NCBI GenBank assembly: GCA_002118135.1
Contig: BDIU01000016.1
Span: 248,001-312,000, forward strand
DNA length: 64,000 nt
Source of the DNA: Trebouxia sp. TZW2008
Taxonomy: Eukaryota; Chlorophyta; Trebouxiophyceae; Trebouxiales; Trebouxiaceae
Direction of reading: 5' to 3'
Shown: positions 19,386 through 31,000 of the stretch, piece by piece
Layout: every line of letters begins with the position of its first letter
Numbering within the stretch: position 1 is the first letter of the stretch
Translations under genes and position numbers: made by a program
The notes under the pieces: model-generated
Databases searched by the model: none
What the model was told of the DNA's origin: nothing
What the model saw: only the letters and a program-made list of their open reading frames with translations

Positions 19386-21351
19386 TTCAGCTACAGTAGA
19401 GCTCAGATGCACTCCAAGACACAGCTGAGGTGTACAGTCTTTTGCATCACAGGGTGCTTCTAGACACACCTGAACTTTTGTCTTAGCAGGCACTTGATTG
19501 AGGCTGTTCCTTCCCATGGCCTGCTCAACTGCCCTGGCAGTTTGCTGTTTGGCCCTGACATACTTCTGCCGCTTTGCCCTTCTGTACACTGTGTTGCTGT
19601 CATACTCTATGAGTGCGTACAGCTCATAGTAGCCGCCTGCCAATGCTAAGTGCCACAAACTGTGGAAGAACCAGTAGTGGTTGGGGAAGATGTCTGGCAT
19701 GGGAAAGGCTGCAAACCCAATCACAAACAAGCCTGCAACAGCAGATGATCACAATGGTGATGAAGGATGATAAGCAGCAGATGGTACCATGCTAGTTGCA
19801 CACATTGATCAGCCCATGCCGAAGCAATTTTTCCATCTTGGCAACTGGCGAAGCAAATTTGACCCATGTTGACTGTCTGCATCAATCAGTAGATGCATAA
19901 CTGTGAAAGAATCAGTAGTGGTTTGGCAAGATCTCAGGCGTGGGAAAGGCTACAAAGCCAATGACAAAGAGATCTGCAGCAAAGACAAGTTTGTGCTGAT
20001 TGCTTGCAATGTATGAGAAGATGCAGAAGTACAGTGCGACTCAGCAGCTAAAATGGGTGAAAGCTGGCAGCAGCGGGAAGTTACAAACTCAATGACAAGG
20101 CGTCCTGCAGCAAAGGTGCTGACTGCTTGCAGCGAGCAGCAACATGCACAACATGCAGTCAAACAATGGATTGGATGAAACCTGACATCACTGACAAATA
20201 CAGACACATATGTCAGCAGCAGGAGCGCTAAACCAGCAGCGAATGATGCCTGTGAAACTGTCACAGAGCAGAATGTGTGCATGCAGCACAATGAGCAAGC
20301 AAGCATTGCTTCCGCATGCCCACAACCTCACTAGCCACCATATAGACAATGATCATGCCCTGGGGCTGCCTCTTTAGACAGAGGGTCCTGTGATGATGCC
20401 CAACAGCGTAGACTCTCCTCTCCTTGTCTCGATTTACAATGATCGTGACCGTGTAAGTGACAGGTTCTCACCTAATGCTCTGGTTCCTCTTTTTCTGCAG
20501 TACTTGGGTAGGGTGTCAACGCCTTCCACCAAAAGCTTGGCTGCTAGTGTTGCTAGCAGGACAACCAACAGCGTGTGCATGATGTTGCGCATGGGCAGCT
20601 GCTCGCTTGCTGTCCAGAAGTAGTAGACGCACACAGCAGGGAAAACTGTGTTTGTCAGCACTGCAACAAAGGCATGAGTGTTAATGTGTGAATGCGTTTT
20701 GCATGCAGTTTGTAATGGCAAGAATGACGCTGCTAGGAGTGGTGTGACGGCATCTTGTGACAGAAAATGCAAATGGCTGTGCGCCAAGCCGTGTGTTCTT
20801 CTGAAGTGTACCTGTAGTCAAGATTATGCTGTGCTGCGCTGTGCTGACTGCTGAGATGCTGCTGACTCAAAAGTTTTGACAAATGAGGTTTGCATTTATG
20901 AGTAGCCAGCAACATATGCTTACCTTTGGTGACCCAATGTGACGCCCCAACAGCATGGCCAAATGTCCGTGCCAACATCCACTGAGCTACAATGATGTCC
21001 CCTGTTCTCCATAGAGGGCCGCTAATGCCCCAAAAGGTTGAGCTTTGCAATCCCTCCTCGTGCATATGACAGACGTGATAGATGGAAGCCAGTCCAAATC
21101 CAAGGCTGAACAGCGCCTGCATTGAGTCAGAAGCCTATGTTACAGCTGGCTGCATCAGCTGTCAAGGTTGCTGTCAGGACATGCTGAACATGTGCACTGA
21201 CCAAGTCTACCCATCTTCTGGTCCGGTAATACAAGTAAAGTGTAGGTGTACAGGGAATCATTGTCAGCAGTGGCATGGCGTCCCAGAGCCAGACTCCAGT
21301 GTTTGCATTGACTAAGCCTCTTGGAAGAGCGATGATAGGCAGTGGCTTCAT
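19272..21351 (-). CDS. CREST-superfamily (TMEM8/myomaker-like) membrane protein, 4 exons, about 327 aa
   Basis: CREST proteins are seven-helix membrane proteins with conserved Ser/His/Asp residues and include PAQR receptors, alkaline ceramidases and the TMEM8 group. Exons on the minus strand: 21351-21211, 21116-20924, 20660-20472, 19732-19272; phases agree (984 bases). Exon 2 has SIYHVCH, resembling the first His motif of the TMEM8 group. Exon 4 has NHYWFFHSLWHLALAGGYY, resembling the late HSxxHxxLA motif of the family. The intervening segments are hydrophobic. The start is the ATG at 21351. The last 30 residues come from low-complexity DNA and may be an artefact of a missed intron or a different stop. 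The exact substrate or role cannot be told; DUF3522/TMEM8 is the closest match that I recall. Confidence 0.6.
19940..20115 (-). repeat. Head copies of the CREST-like gene exon 4
   Basis: Two diverged copies of the exon 4 start (FVIGFAAFPMPDIFPNHYW) lie upstream in the intron, near 19915-19990 and 20070-20110. Each is preceded by GCAG on the minus strand. The first contains a stop within NHYW. Confidence 0.7.
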
Positions 21352-21566
21352 GCCGAAACTCTAAAAGGGTCCCCAGGTGCAGCGCAAGTCACGCAAACAG
21401 TGGCAAAATTGTTGGAAATTCTACCGCGATTATACGACAAGGACAACTACCGCGGTGTCGCGAGCGCAGAGCATATCAGTGACATGCACCGTCGGTCACG
21501 GAAGCTCCCGAGGATGCTCGCATTACTAATAACCAGGTTCCCGTAGATGCCGATCACATGCAGCAT

Positions 21567-23430
21567 CCCATCAGCAGCAGCGCACTTGAAAAGAAGCAGA
21601 AGGGAAGCGGCTCGAACTTTTCAAGGTGCTTTGTCTCAGAGGGATTGTTGCAGTGACATATGCGCTTCACTGTGGGTGCAGCAGTTGTGTTGTTTGATCA
21701 GCCTGCATTTCACACAGCAGCATTGTTTCTCAGTGCGACAGAGAGCTGCACTGCCTTTGAATTTCATGCTCTTGAACAGGAACAAATACAACATTAGCAT
21801 GTCAAAACAGGCTGATTGCTGGGCTACTCAACACATCAGCGATGTTAAAGTACTCATTACCGACTGTGAATGAATGATGCTGTATAATGTACCATGCAAC
21901 AATATTGAGCGCATGAAAGTGAGTTGATCGCTGAGCAGCCCAAAACGCTCTGGGGCTGACAGTATCGAGGTCAAGCTTTCATTGAGCTGATCACATTCAG
22001 CTTTGCAAATCAGCAATGTCAGCTGGCTGCAGCTGGTCTGATTCCTCTTTTTCCCTTTGCAGCAAGTAAATCTGCGTCAAAACAGCCAGAATTGCGCCTT
22101 GGCAACTGCGCACAGCTGTTTGAGCTTCCAAAAGAACGGAAAAGAAATGGCGGCTATTGGATCAAAAGGTGCACACATCCTTTTTGCCATCTCTGGATCT
22201 CGTCGCCTTCCAAATCCTTGCTTGTAATTGCTGCATGCACATCTCACATGTCAACCCTGACTTGCAGAAACTATCAAAAGCCGACTTTACATCTTGAGTT
22301 CAAGCACGACTGCACAATGCCCCATACAATACAACATCATTATCAAATCTTTCTCAATGCAACACGCACTTCCCACTCATTTTGATGACACTTTGGTCTA
22401 CAACGAGCTTGAGTGCAGCGTAGATCAAACAGACTGCAGCAATGTAAGCAAGGCAGCAACAGTAGAATTGCAATGCATACCTGAGCAGCTGCACAAAGTT
22501 TGCCCTGCCTGCATCTGTAGCAATACTCTTCACCTCCACCGCAACACTTCTTTGTAGCTGCTGCTCAGTACAACACCTGCAACCAATCCACGGATGTTCT
22601 TCACCTCCGACAAGTCAGACTGTACTCAAGTGATCACCCATATACTGTCACCCTGGCCAAAATGTGTCAAAAATGCATGCTACGCTGTTTCGAAGATTTC
22701 TGTGCATGGGCTCATCATTAGCTGACAGCACACTCATGTTGTGAAGTATGCGACCAAAAACTTGACCCCACCTTTGCAGGCCTTTGTCCAACACTTCAAA
22801 TAGCCACAGGTATCTTCTGAGCTATGCACTACACTCTACGCGTAGAGTAGATCTTGCTTGTTTGAGTCAAGAACATGTTATGTAGGCGTGTTGCAGCGGT
22901 GGATGGGTTTATGACAAATCACGATAGTGTCACAGCTGATAGTCATGTCAGAGTGCAAGCCATAGTATCTCAAGAACTCTTGCAATGTTGGCACAAGAAA
23001 TCTGATCTCATAGTGCAGGCCCAGTGCAGCGGTTGATGGTTTCATGGCCAATCACGATAGTCTCACAGCTGACAGTCGTGTCAAAGTGCAGGCCACAGTA
23101 CCTCAGGAACTCCTCCAGTGTTGGCACATGGACCCCTCGCCTTCCAGAGATGTGTACCTGCTTCAGTTGGGCTGCAGTCAGACTCAGAAGACCAGCAGTG
23201 TCACCATACAACCCTCTTCTCGCTTCCTGCGCTTCTGCGACTAGCTTTGCCTGCATAACAGTTTGGTGAGACTCAGCAGACCAGCAGTGTTGCTCTGCAA
23301 ACCTCTCCCCCCTTTTTGCGCTTTTGCCACCAATTTTGCCTGCAAAGCATTGACATTGTAAGAGTCTTCACAGATGGGTGCCTGCTTTCAGTTGGGCTGC
23401 AGTCAAACTCAGAAGACCAGCAGTGTCACC
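21567..23430 (-). pseudogene. Truncated duplicate of the 3' half of the GDPD gene
   Basis: This segment is nearly identical to 27483-29480. It contains copies of GDPD exons 4, 5 and 6 with their splice sites: GRRGVHVPTLEEFLR near 23115, KSIATDAGRANFVQLLR near 22480-22550. The first three exons, with the catalytic residues, are absent. The copy of exon 6 is broken. About 140 bases present at 28041-28180 are missing here (around 22127), which removes the C-terminal coding part. Copies of the exon 4 head extend to about 23430. It cannot encode an active enzyme by itself. The high similarity implies a recent duplication, or gene conversion. Confidence 0.85.
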
Positions 23431-24248
23431 ATACAACCCTAAACTGTCACCGTACAACCCTGAACTGGCAAGGTTAATGCTTATGGATGGCTGAGGTACT
23501 CAGGCTTTGCTAGACACAAAGACCCTCAGCTTGATGCAGCTGGAGCACTTGCTGATCTGCTTGTGTTCAGCCTCAACTTGACTGGCTTGGATATCCTGAA
23601 GAAGATAGAGAGTCAAGATAAGAGCTGGTCGCTGACATGCACAGCAACAGCAAGCAACATACATGTAGCTAGACTAACACATGTGACTTCTGCAGGTGGA
23701 GTTACAGATCTTCAAAGACTTGTGGCATGCTGACAAGAAACAAGACAGGAACTCTTTAGCAAAACCTCTTTTGAGCATCCTACAGGAGGTAGAAGGTGGA
23801 CCTGTTGTGAAAAGCAGAGTGTTACACTTGTTCAGGTGAAGCAGATAGTCTACACCACACAAACTTAGAAATCCCAAATGAAGAGGAGATACTGATTGCT
23901 GAACATGAATGCAGGGATAGTGGTGTCATTCTGTTAGCCTCAGGTGGTGCAGGGCTAGAGTTGCTGCAAATTTGGGGTGAGCATGCATCTTTGTGTCTGT
24001 TGAGATGCAGACAAAAATTCATGTGTATTATTTGAGTCAGAAACAACCTTGCCTGTTGATATGCAGTCACTGGGCACAAGGTTCACTGGGCCAGGCATAT
24101 GTGGAAAAGAATCCTCTGGCAGCATTGCAAGCCTTTGCCATTGCTAGTGGATGGGAGCAGTCTAGCTTCATGAAGAGGCACTTCCTTGGCAGAGCCCTGG
24201 TGAGGAGAATGTCACAGAAATATCTTTCATCTGCATGCAGGAAATGGC
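23431..24248. other. Stretch without a defined gene
   Basis: A plus-strand open piece at 24066-24204 reads NPLAALQAFAIASGW and FMKRHFLGRAL before a GTGAGG donor. It may be an upstream exon of the unit at 24249, although I could not match the phases. The rest (23431-24060) shows nothing that I recognise. Confidence 0.35.
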
Positions 24249-24784
24249 ATGTCAGATGCACACAAATTGACTCAAGAAAACATCATGGAAGGAAGGATGT
24301 TTGATCCATGGCAACCATACACCTTGCAGAAAACATCATCTCTGAAGCAAATGCTCATGATGCAGGTCACAGTTCCTCCGGACTGGATAGATGCAATCTT
24401 TCCTGGGGATAGGAGACTGCTTGAGGTAGTGCAGGCAAGGAACGCCAGGATGCAGTGTGGCAAAGGACAGGCAGATGACTTGATCTCAGACAGGGCTGCT
24501 GAAGGATTCTTGCAGACAGTGTTGTACAGTGGCATCTGCTTTTGGCAGAATTTGCCATTCGAAACTCAGAGGTGATTATGGTTTCACAGAGCCCTTGCTA
24601 GCTGCTCATCTGCTACCAAAAAGTTGGATTTGCAATCAAGGACTTGCTCTGCAGGTATGGACTGGCATATGTATTGCACAGAATGCCTGCTGTTGCAAAC
24701 ATCATGATAATTCCACAGTATCTTCACTTTACACAGCAGGTCATCTCCAGCCATGACAAGGTCAACAAGCAGCCAAAGATGGAT
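24249..24784 (+). CDS. Unidentified two-exon coding unit, copy 1
   Basis: I do not recognise the family. An open exon up to 24571 contains VTVPPDWIDAIFPGDRR and FWQNLPFETQ. It is joined in phase 2 to 24655-24784, which reads YGLAYVLHRMPAVANIM and IIPQYLHFTQQ, then ends at a GAT/gtgagt donor, so the gene continues further. The protein is globular-looking with no signal peptide or obvious catalytic motif. A second copy lies 1.1 kb downstream. A mobile-element origin is possible because the segment sits between the two GDPD duplicates, but no transposase motif is visible. The start is undefined; the first ATG in frame is at 24249. Confidence 0.45.
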
Positions 24785-24923
24785 GTGAGTCCAGTCATGG
24801 GACTAGGCATTGTTTATGCTTGTCTGCTCTGAAAAGCTATGTCCCCTCATCGTTGGCTGTGCATCAAATTGGCAGGCCATATCGGTTGGGTTTGGTACAG
24901 GCAGTTTGGCCAAAGTGAAATAC

Positions 24924-25457
24924 CTAGTGCAATCCGAAAGCAACATTCATCAAGCTCTGGATAAGTTGCCCTTTTGTGGCTGTCACTGAGGGTGTCACTC
25001 CAGTGTAGTGTTGCACCAGACCCACCAGCTCACCTCTACTAAGCTTCTGAAACCTCCATAGCTTGGCAGTCTTCAACATTTCAGGGTTCATGAAGTCCTG
25101 GACCCCCAGGCTGCCAGCTGAGCTGGATGTAGCAGGTCCAGAAAGGTTTGAGCTGCTGACTTCTGGGCTACCAGCTCTGCCTGCAGCACCACACTTTGTC
25201 AAACTGCTGTTGTTACTCAAGGCAGGTGTGCTAGCACGTCTCTGATACTTCTTGGTGATCTTCACAAAGGTGGGGGGATTGGCAATGACCTTTTGTTGTG
25301 TTGAGATCAAGCCTGAGGCAAGAGCTTGTTTCATGCAGTCCTCAGTTACATCAATGGATTTAGGAAAGTGCTGATGCAAGTAGAGACACACCTCCTGTGC
25401 CAGCTGAATCATTACAGCTTCCTTGACTGCCTTATCATCAACTGTAACTGTATATAC
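24924..25457 (-). CDS. Unidentified minus-strand coding exon, 3' end of a gene
   Basis: An open frame begins after a plausible acceptor (TTACAG at about 25458) with a phrase VYTVTVDDKAVKEAVM, then LAQEVCLYLHQHFPKSIDVT. A Ser-rich low-complexity middle follows, and it ends with KLSRGELVGLVQHYTG and a short helix before the stop at 24924. The helical C-terminus vaguely resembles a SAP or LEM-like fold, but this is only an impression. Upstream exons would have to lie beyond 25458. There the plus strand carries copy 2 of the flanking unit, so the true gene structure is unclear. Its function is unknown. Confidence 0.4.
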   Translation of the reverse strand, partial: VYTVTVDDKAVKEAVMIQLAQEVCLYLHQHFPKSIDVTEDCMKQALASGLISTQQKVIANPPTFVKITKKYQRRASTPALSNNSSLTKCGAAGRAGSPEVSSSNLSGPATSSSAGSLGVQDFMNPEMLKTAKLWRFQKLSRGELVGLVQHYTGVTPSVTATKGQLIQSLMNVAFGLH

Positions 25458-25524
25458 TTTGGCTTGACTGTAATGAAAGGATCATTGGTATGGCAACAAT
25501 CTTAAGCCAAGGCTCATCCTGCAG

Positions 25525-25920
25525 GTCACAGTTCCTCCTGAGTGGATAGATGCAATCTTTCCTGGAGTCAGGAGGCTGCTTGAGATTGTGCAGGCAAGGA
25601 ATGCTGAGATGCAGTCTGGCAAAGGGCAAGCAGATGACTTGATTTCTGCAGACAGCCTGTATAGTGGCACCTGCTTTTGGCAGAACCTTCCATTCAGAAC
25701 TCAGAGGTGATTTCCACTTCACAGAGCCCTTGCTTGCTACTTGTCTGCCACCAAACAACACAAGATTGCAATAATGGATTTGTTCTGCAGGTATGGACTG
25801 TCATGTGTCTTGCACAGACTACCTGCTGTTGCAAACATCATAATAATCCCAGAGTACCTTCAATTTGCACAGCAGGTCTTGTCTAGCCATGACAAGGCAA
25901 ACAGGCAGGCAGAGATGGAT
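25525..25920 (+). CDS. Unidentified two-exon coding unit, copy 2
   Basis: This is a diverged tandem copy of 24366-24784. The first exon, 25525-25706, keeps the phrase WIDAIFPG and ends at the same donor (CAGAG/gtgatt). The second, 25791-25920, has exactly the same length (130 bases) and phases as copy 1, and ends at ATGGAT/gtgagt. Relative to copy 1 the first exon has lost 24 bases in frame. The retention of frame, both splice sites and exon length suggests that both copies were recently functional. The family is unknown. Confidence 0.45.
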
Positions 25921-26377
25921 GTGAGTCCAGCCATATATTTGCGCAGCTTGCACAAGGTTGCTATATTTAACTTGCTGCAGTCGTGAAGCACAACATGGGC
26001 AAACACACAACATGAGAGTGCAACATGACGTACACAGCACTGTACATCTCATGATCCTGGACCTCTTCGCTATTTGCCCTTCCCAGTTGTAAGCTTGACA
26101 ATCCATGATGAAAGATTGTACAATGCTGTCAGCACAATCCCTGCCAGAACCAGCAATGTTCCTACCCTTGCCAGTCTGTGCATGTTTTGTTGATGCTTAG
26201 CTCGGCCTTCTGGTGGATCTACATGGCAACAGGCTCATTGATGTATCCAAGACCACGGCAAGCCTCCTGTAAACCCTAAAGGTCTTGGATACGCATCAAA
26301 GTATGCATGTCCTGCGTGCAAGAAGCATGACAAATTCAAAATGGTGTGCGTAGCAGTCATAACAGGAACCAATGCTC

Positions 26378-27025
26378 TCATGTTGGGTCACCTGGCGCAA
26401 TGTCAGCCACCAGTTCAAGCCTATCACCATTTTTGAAATTGGCTGCCAAAGTCTTGTTGCTAGGTCTTGCGGTTGCTGGCACATTGTTGACAGTCTTGAG
26501 CCTAAGAGGGGGATTGTGCCAGCCCAGCCTCTTCTCAATGTCTTCCAAAAGGACTTCATTGTTGGTTGTGGAAAGCTCAAACTCAAAATTTGGAAATTCA
26601 CCATGCTCAGCTGTCACTCCAAAGACAACTTTACCCAGATCTGCAAGGTGACACATGAATGCTGAGCTTGATTGACTGCAAACAGATTGCACCTTCAGTC
26701 TTTTGTCACTGCAAAGCTGCCAAGCGTGAGCTGTAAGCTAGACAGACTACACCTCCCATGCAGTATGCTGTGGGCAGCTGCATCAGTGTGACTGATGCCC
26801 TATGTTGCACAGACAGCTCGACTGGCTGAAGCTGCTGCAGCATGACAGCAGAAGCTCACCTCCAGATGTGCTGCACGATCTTATGTCTTCACGCAAGTCT
26901 TGTATTTGCCGCTCATAGAACGCTGCCTTAGTATAATCGACCGGCGCTGTTCTTAGCTCTTCATCGAGCCTATCCCGGGCTACACCAAGTCGCTGTCGTA
27001 GCTCAGTCAGGTATGCTGAGGTCAT
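26378..27025 (-). CDS. Small unidentified two-exon gene, 142 aa
   Basis: Exon 1 (27025-26860) encodes a charged, probably coiled-coil N-terminus (AYLTELRQRLGVARDRLDEE and on to LREDIRS). It ends at GGAG/gtgagc in phase 1. Exon 2 (26640-26378) starts after CTTGCAG in the matching phase and reads KVVFGVTAEHGEFPNFEFEL, LEDIEKRLGW and ends DIAPGDPT before a stop. Lengths sum to 429 bases, a complete frame. No known domain is recognised. It lies in the same unidentified block as the duplicated units to its left, and could belong with them to an inserted element. An earlier start or additional upstream exon between 27026 and 27404 is possible. Confidence 0.5.
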
Positions 27026-28056
27026 TGGTAGCTGCCTTGCGCAACTTCAGAAGCAGCTTTTCAAGTACAGGTGCCTTGTGGTCCCAAGTACACTTTGTAC
27101 TTGTTGACAGGTGCGCAAACCCACCGACTTTGTGAAGGACGGCAAGGGGAAATAAGACCGCGCAATAAATAAGTGAAACACCTAGTTTGAACTCCGACCA
27201 AGCTTGAGGGAAGTCAGATCGCTGACCAAACAATTTGTGCGAGGAACCACTTTCTTGGCATGACTCGCACAGGTCGAGACAAAGAGTCGCAACGGCGCTG
27301 CTGCGGTTGTCCTGGTTCAAGAGGTGTTTCTTTGCGGGATCTGCCTCCGTGACCAGCTCCGTGACACCTCTTTCCGTGCCCACCGCCACGGGTGAGTTTT
27401 GCACTGGCGGTCACGTAGAAGTCAAATTGTGGTCAAAAAGGCTGAAACATGGTCAAAGGTTCCCCCATAAATCTCTGAGCAGGTATCAGCAGCAGCGCAC
27501 TTGAAAAGAAGCAGAAGGGAAGCGGCTCGAACTTTTCAAGGTGCTTTGTCTCAGAGGGAATATTGCAGCGACATATGCGCTTCACTGTGGGTGCAGCAGT
27601 TGTGCTGTTTGATCAGCCTGCATTTCACACACAGCAGCATTGTTTCTCACTGCGACAGAGAGCTGCACTGCCTTTGAATTTCATGCTCTTGAACAGGAAC
27701 AAATACAACATTAGCATGTCAAAACAGGCTGATTGCTGGGCTACTCAACACATCAGCGATGTTAAAGTACTCATTACCGACTGTGAATGAATGATGCTGT
27801 ATCATGTACCATGCAACAATATTGAGCGCATGAAAGTGAGTTGATCGCTGAGCAGCCCAAAACGCTCTGGGGCTGACAGTATCGAGGTCAAGCTTTCATT
27901 GAGCTGATCACATTCAGCTTTGCAAATCAGCAATGTCAGCTGGCTGCAGCTGGTCTGATTCCTCTTTTTCCCTTTGCAGCAAGTAAATCTGTGTCAAAAC
28001 AGCCAGAATCGCGCCTTGGCAACTGCGCACAGCTGTTTGAGCTCATCGTCACGATA

Positions 28057-31000
28057 TCACCCTCCCCTGGTTAGATCTAGAGCATGCCAAACGCAACACC
28101 TTGTCCTCACCCCAGCTTTGTCAAATTCAGCAGCCCATTTTCGCCACATTGGGGATCCAAACTCACCAAATGCAGGCGCCCAAAAGAACGGAAAGGAAAT
28201 GGCGGCTATTGGATCAAAAGGTGCATACATCCTTTTTGCCATCTCTGGGTCTCGTCGCCTTTCAAATCCTTGCTTGTAATTGCTGCATGCACATCTCACA
28301 TGTCGACCCTGACTTGCAGAAACTACCAAAAGCCGACTTTACATCTTGAGTTCAAGCACGACTGCACAATGCCCCCATACAATACAATATCATCGTCAAA
28401 CCTTTCCCAATGCAACATGCATTTCCCGCCACTCATTTTGATGACACTTTGGTCTGCAGTGAGCTTGAGTGCAGCGTAGATCAAACAGACTGCAGCAATG
28501 TAAGCAAGGCAGCAACAGTAGAATTGCAATGCATACCTGAGCAGCTGCACAAAGTTTGCCCTGCCTGCATCTGTAGCAATACTCTTCACCTCCACCGCAA
28601 CACTTCTTTGTAGCTGCTGCTCAGTACAACACCTGCAACCAATTCACAGAAGTTTTTTGACTCCGACAAGTCAGTTTATACTCAACTGATCACCCATATG
28701 CTGTCACCCTGGCCAAAATGTGTCAAATGCATGCTACACTGTCTTGAAGATTTCTGTGGATGGGCCCATCAGTAGCTGACAGCACACTCATGTTGTCAAG
28801 TATGCGCCCAAAAACCTGACCTCACCTTTGCAGCCCTTTGGTCAATGCTTCAAACAGCCACAGGTGTCTTCTGAGCTATGCACTACACTCCACACGTAGA
28901 TCTTACTCCTTTGAGTCTAGAACATATTATGTAGGCATGTTGCAGCGGTGGAAAGGTTTTATGGCGAGTCATGATTGTCAGCTGTGAGACTATCATGACT
29001 TGCCATAATCATAGTCATGATAGTCTCATAGCTGACAATCATGTCAAAGTACAGGCCACAGTACCTCAGGAACTCCTCCAGTGTTGGCACATGGACCCCT
29101 CGCCTTCCAGAGATGTGAACCTGCTTCAGTTGGGCTGCAGTCAGACTCAGAAGACCAGCAGTGTCACCATACAACCCTCTTCCCGCTTCTTGCGCTTTTG
29201 CAACTAGCTTTGCCTGCATAACAGTTTGGTGAGACTCAGAAGACCAGCAGTGTCACCATACAAGCCTCTTCTCGCTTCCTGCGCTTCTGCGACTAGCTTT
29301 GCCTGCATAACAGTTTGGTGAGACTCAGCAGACCAGCAGTGTTGCTCTGCAAACCTCTCCCCCCTTTTTGAGCTTTTGCCACCAATTTTGCCTGCAAAGC
29401 ATTGACATTGTAAGAGTCTTCACAGATGGGTGCCTGCTTTCAGTTGGGCTGCAGTCAAACTCAGAAGACCAGCAGTGTCACCGCACAACCCTCTTCCCGC
29501 TTCTTGCGCTTTTGCGACTAGCTTTGCCTGCATAACAGTTTGGTGAGACTCAGCAGACCAGCAGTTTGCTGTACAAACCTCTACCGCTTCTTGAGCTTTT
29601 GCCACTAGTTTTGCCTGCAAAGCATTGACATCATAAGAGTCTTTGCAGATGTGCACCTCCTTCAATTGGGCTGCACTCAAGCTCTGAAAACCAGCGGTGT
29701 CGCTGCACAAACGTCTGCCTGCTCCTTGCGCTTTTGCCACTGATTTTGCCTGCAGAGCATTGACATTATGAATGTCGCAATTCAAGGTAGCCTGCTTCTT
29801 GGGCTTTCACAACCAGCGTTGCCTGCAAGGCTTTGACGTTGTGCATGTTGCCATGCAGTCCCCTGCCTGCTTCTTGGGCTTTGGCCACTGATTTTGCCTG
29901 CAGAACTCCAGACCTCAGGGGTGGCACTGTGCAAATGCCTCCCCACCTCTTGGGCTTTTGCAACGAGTTTTGTCTGCAAGGTACGACATTGCAGACGCGC
30001 TTGTTGTGATGACATGACAAGCCGGACTGATTATGAGGTCATTGAGAACAAGCACGGCTGACAACCAAGGCAAGGCCTTCAGCAACAAGAACGCACTGCT
30101 GGAAATGTGAAGCAAAGCAATGATTCATGCCTGAGCTCCGTTCAGCACATGATGGGCATGCAAACATTTCTACAGCATCTTGCTTGTGCATGTTACGATG
30201 CAAGATGCAGACAGCAGATGGTTAGACCAGCTCAAGCAACAAGCAAGTGCCAAAGCAACACCAACTGCTGCATTTGTGACTGAGTTGAATGCAGAGATGC
30301 AAGGCAGAGTAAAGGGCTCAGCTGCCATGAAAGTGCTGCAATTGTAGTGTATGTGACTGCATGCATGCAAGGCAGATGCAAGCGACAAGCTAAGCAGTTG
30401 CCAGACAATGGCTCTTTGTAGTGCGAGGTGAAGAAAAAAAAGACAAACTTTATGATGCTGCAGAATCTCACCCTGGTGGTTGTGGGAGGGGCTTCTGCTA
30501 AAAGCCCTGCCCTTGCCAGCTCAGCCATGATGTCCTGATTGATCACATGGGGAGACGAAGCAGCAAGCACTGAGTACAAATCATGCAGCACCACAAGCTC
30601 ACCATCCCCAGTTTCCTGCAATGCGCACATCTCTTATGCCAAAGAGATGTAAAACGGACAGCCTGCAATTGTTTTGTTGTAAATGTGAAAGCATGTCAAC
30701 CTTGAGCTGACTATTGCAATTTGACAAAAGGTCAGCTTGGTACAGCGCTGCAGGTCATGCAGCACCACAAGCTCACCATGCCCTATATTGTACAGCAGAA
30801 CATGGTCCTTTCAATCCAGCCTATGTGAATGCCTGTAATTGGCTGTTGCAAATGTACAACTGCAATGGTTCCGCGTGTAAGCCTCTGTAGGAAGCTGTGG
30901 CTTAGCAGGTCAGCTTGCCTTAGTGCAGAAGGTGTGCTTTGGGTCTTGACCATAGGTGGGCAGGGCAAATGCTTCTGTAAGACTTCTGACATTATAATTC

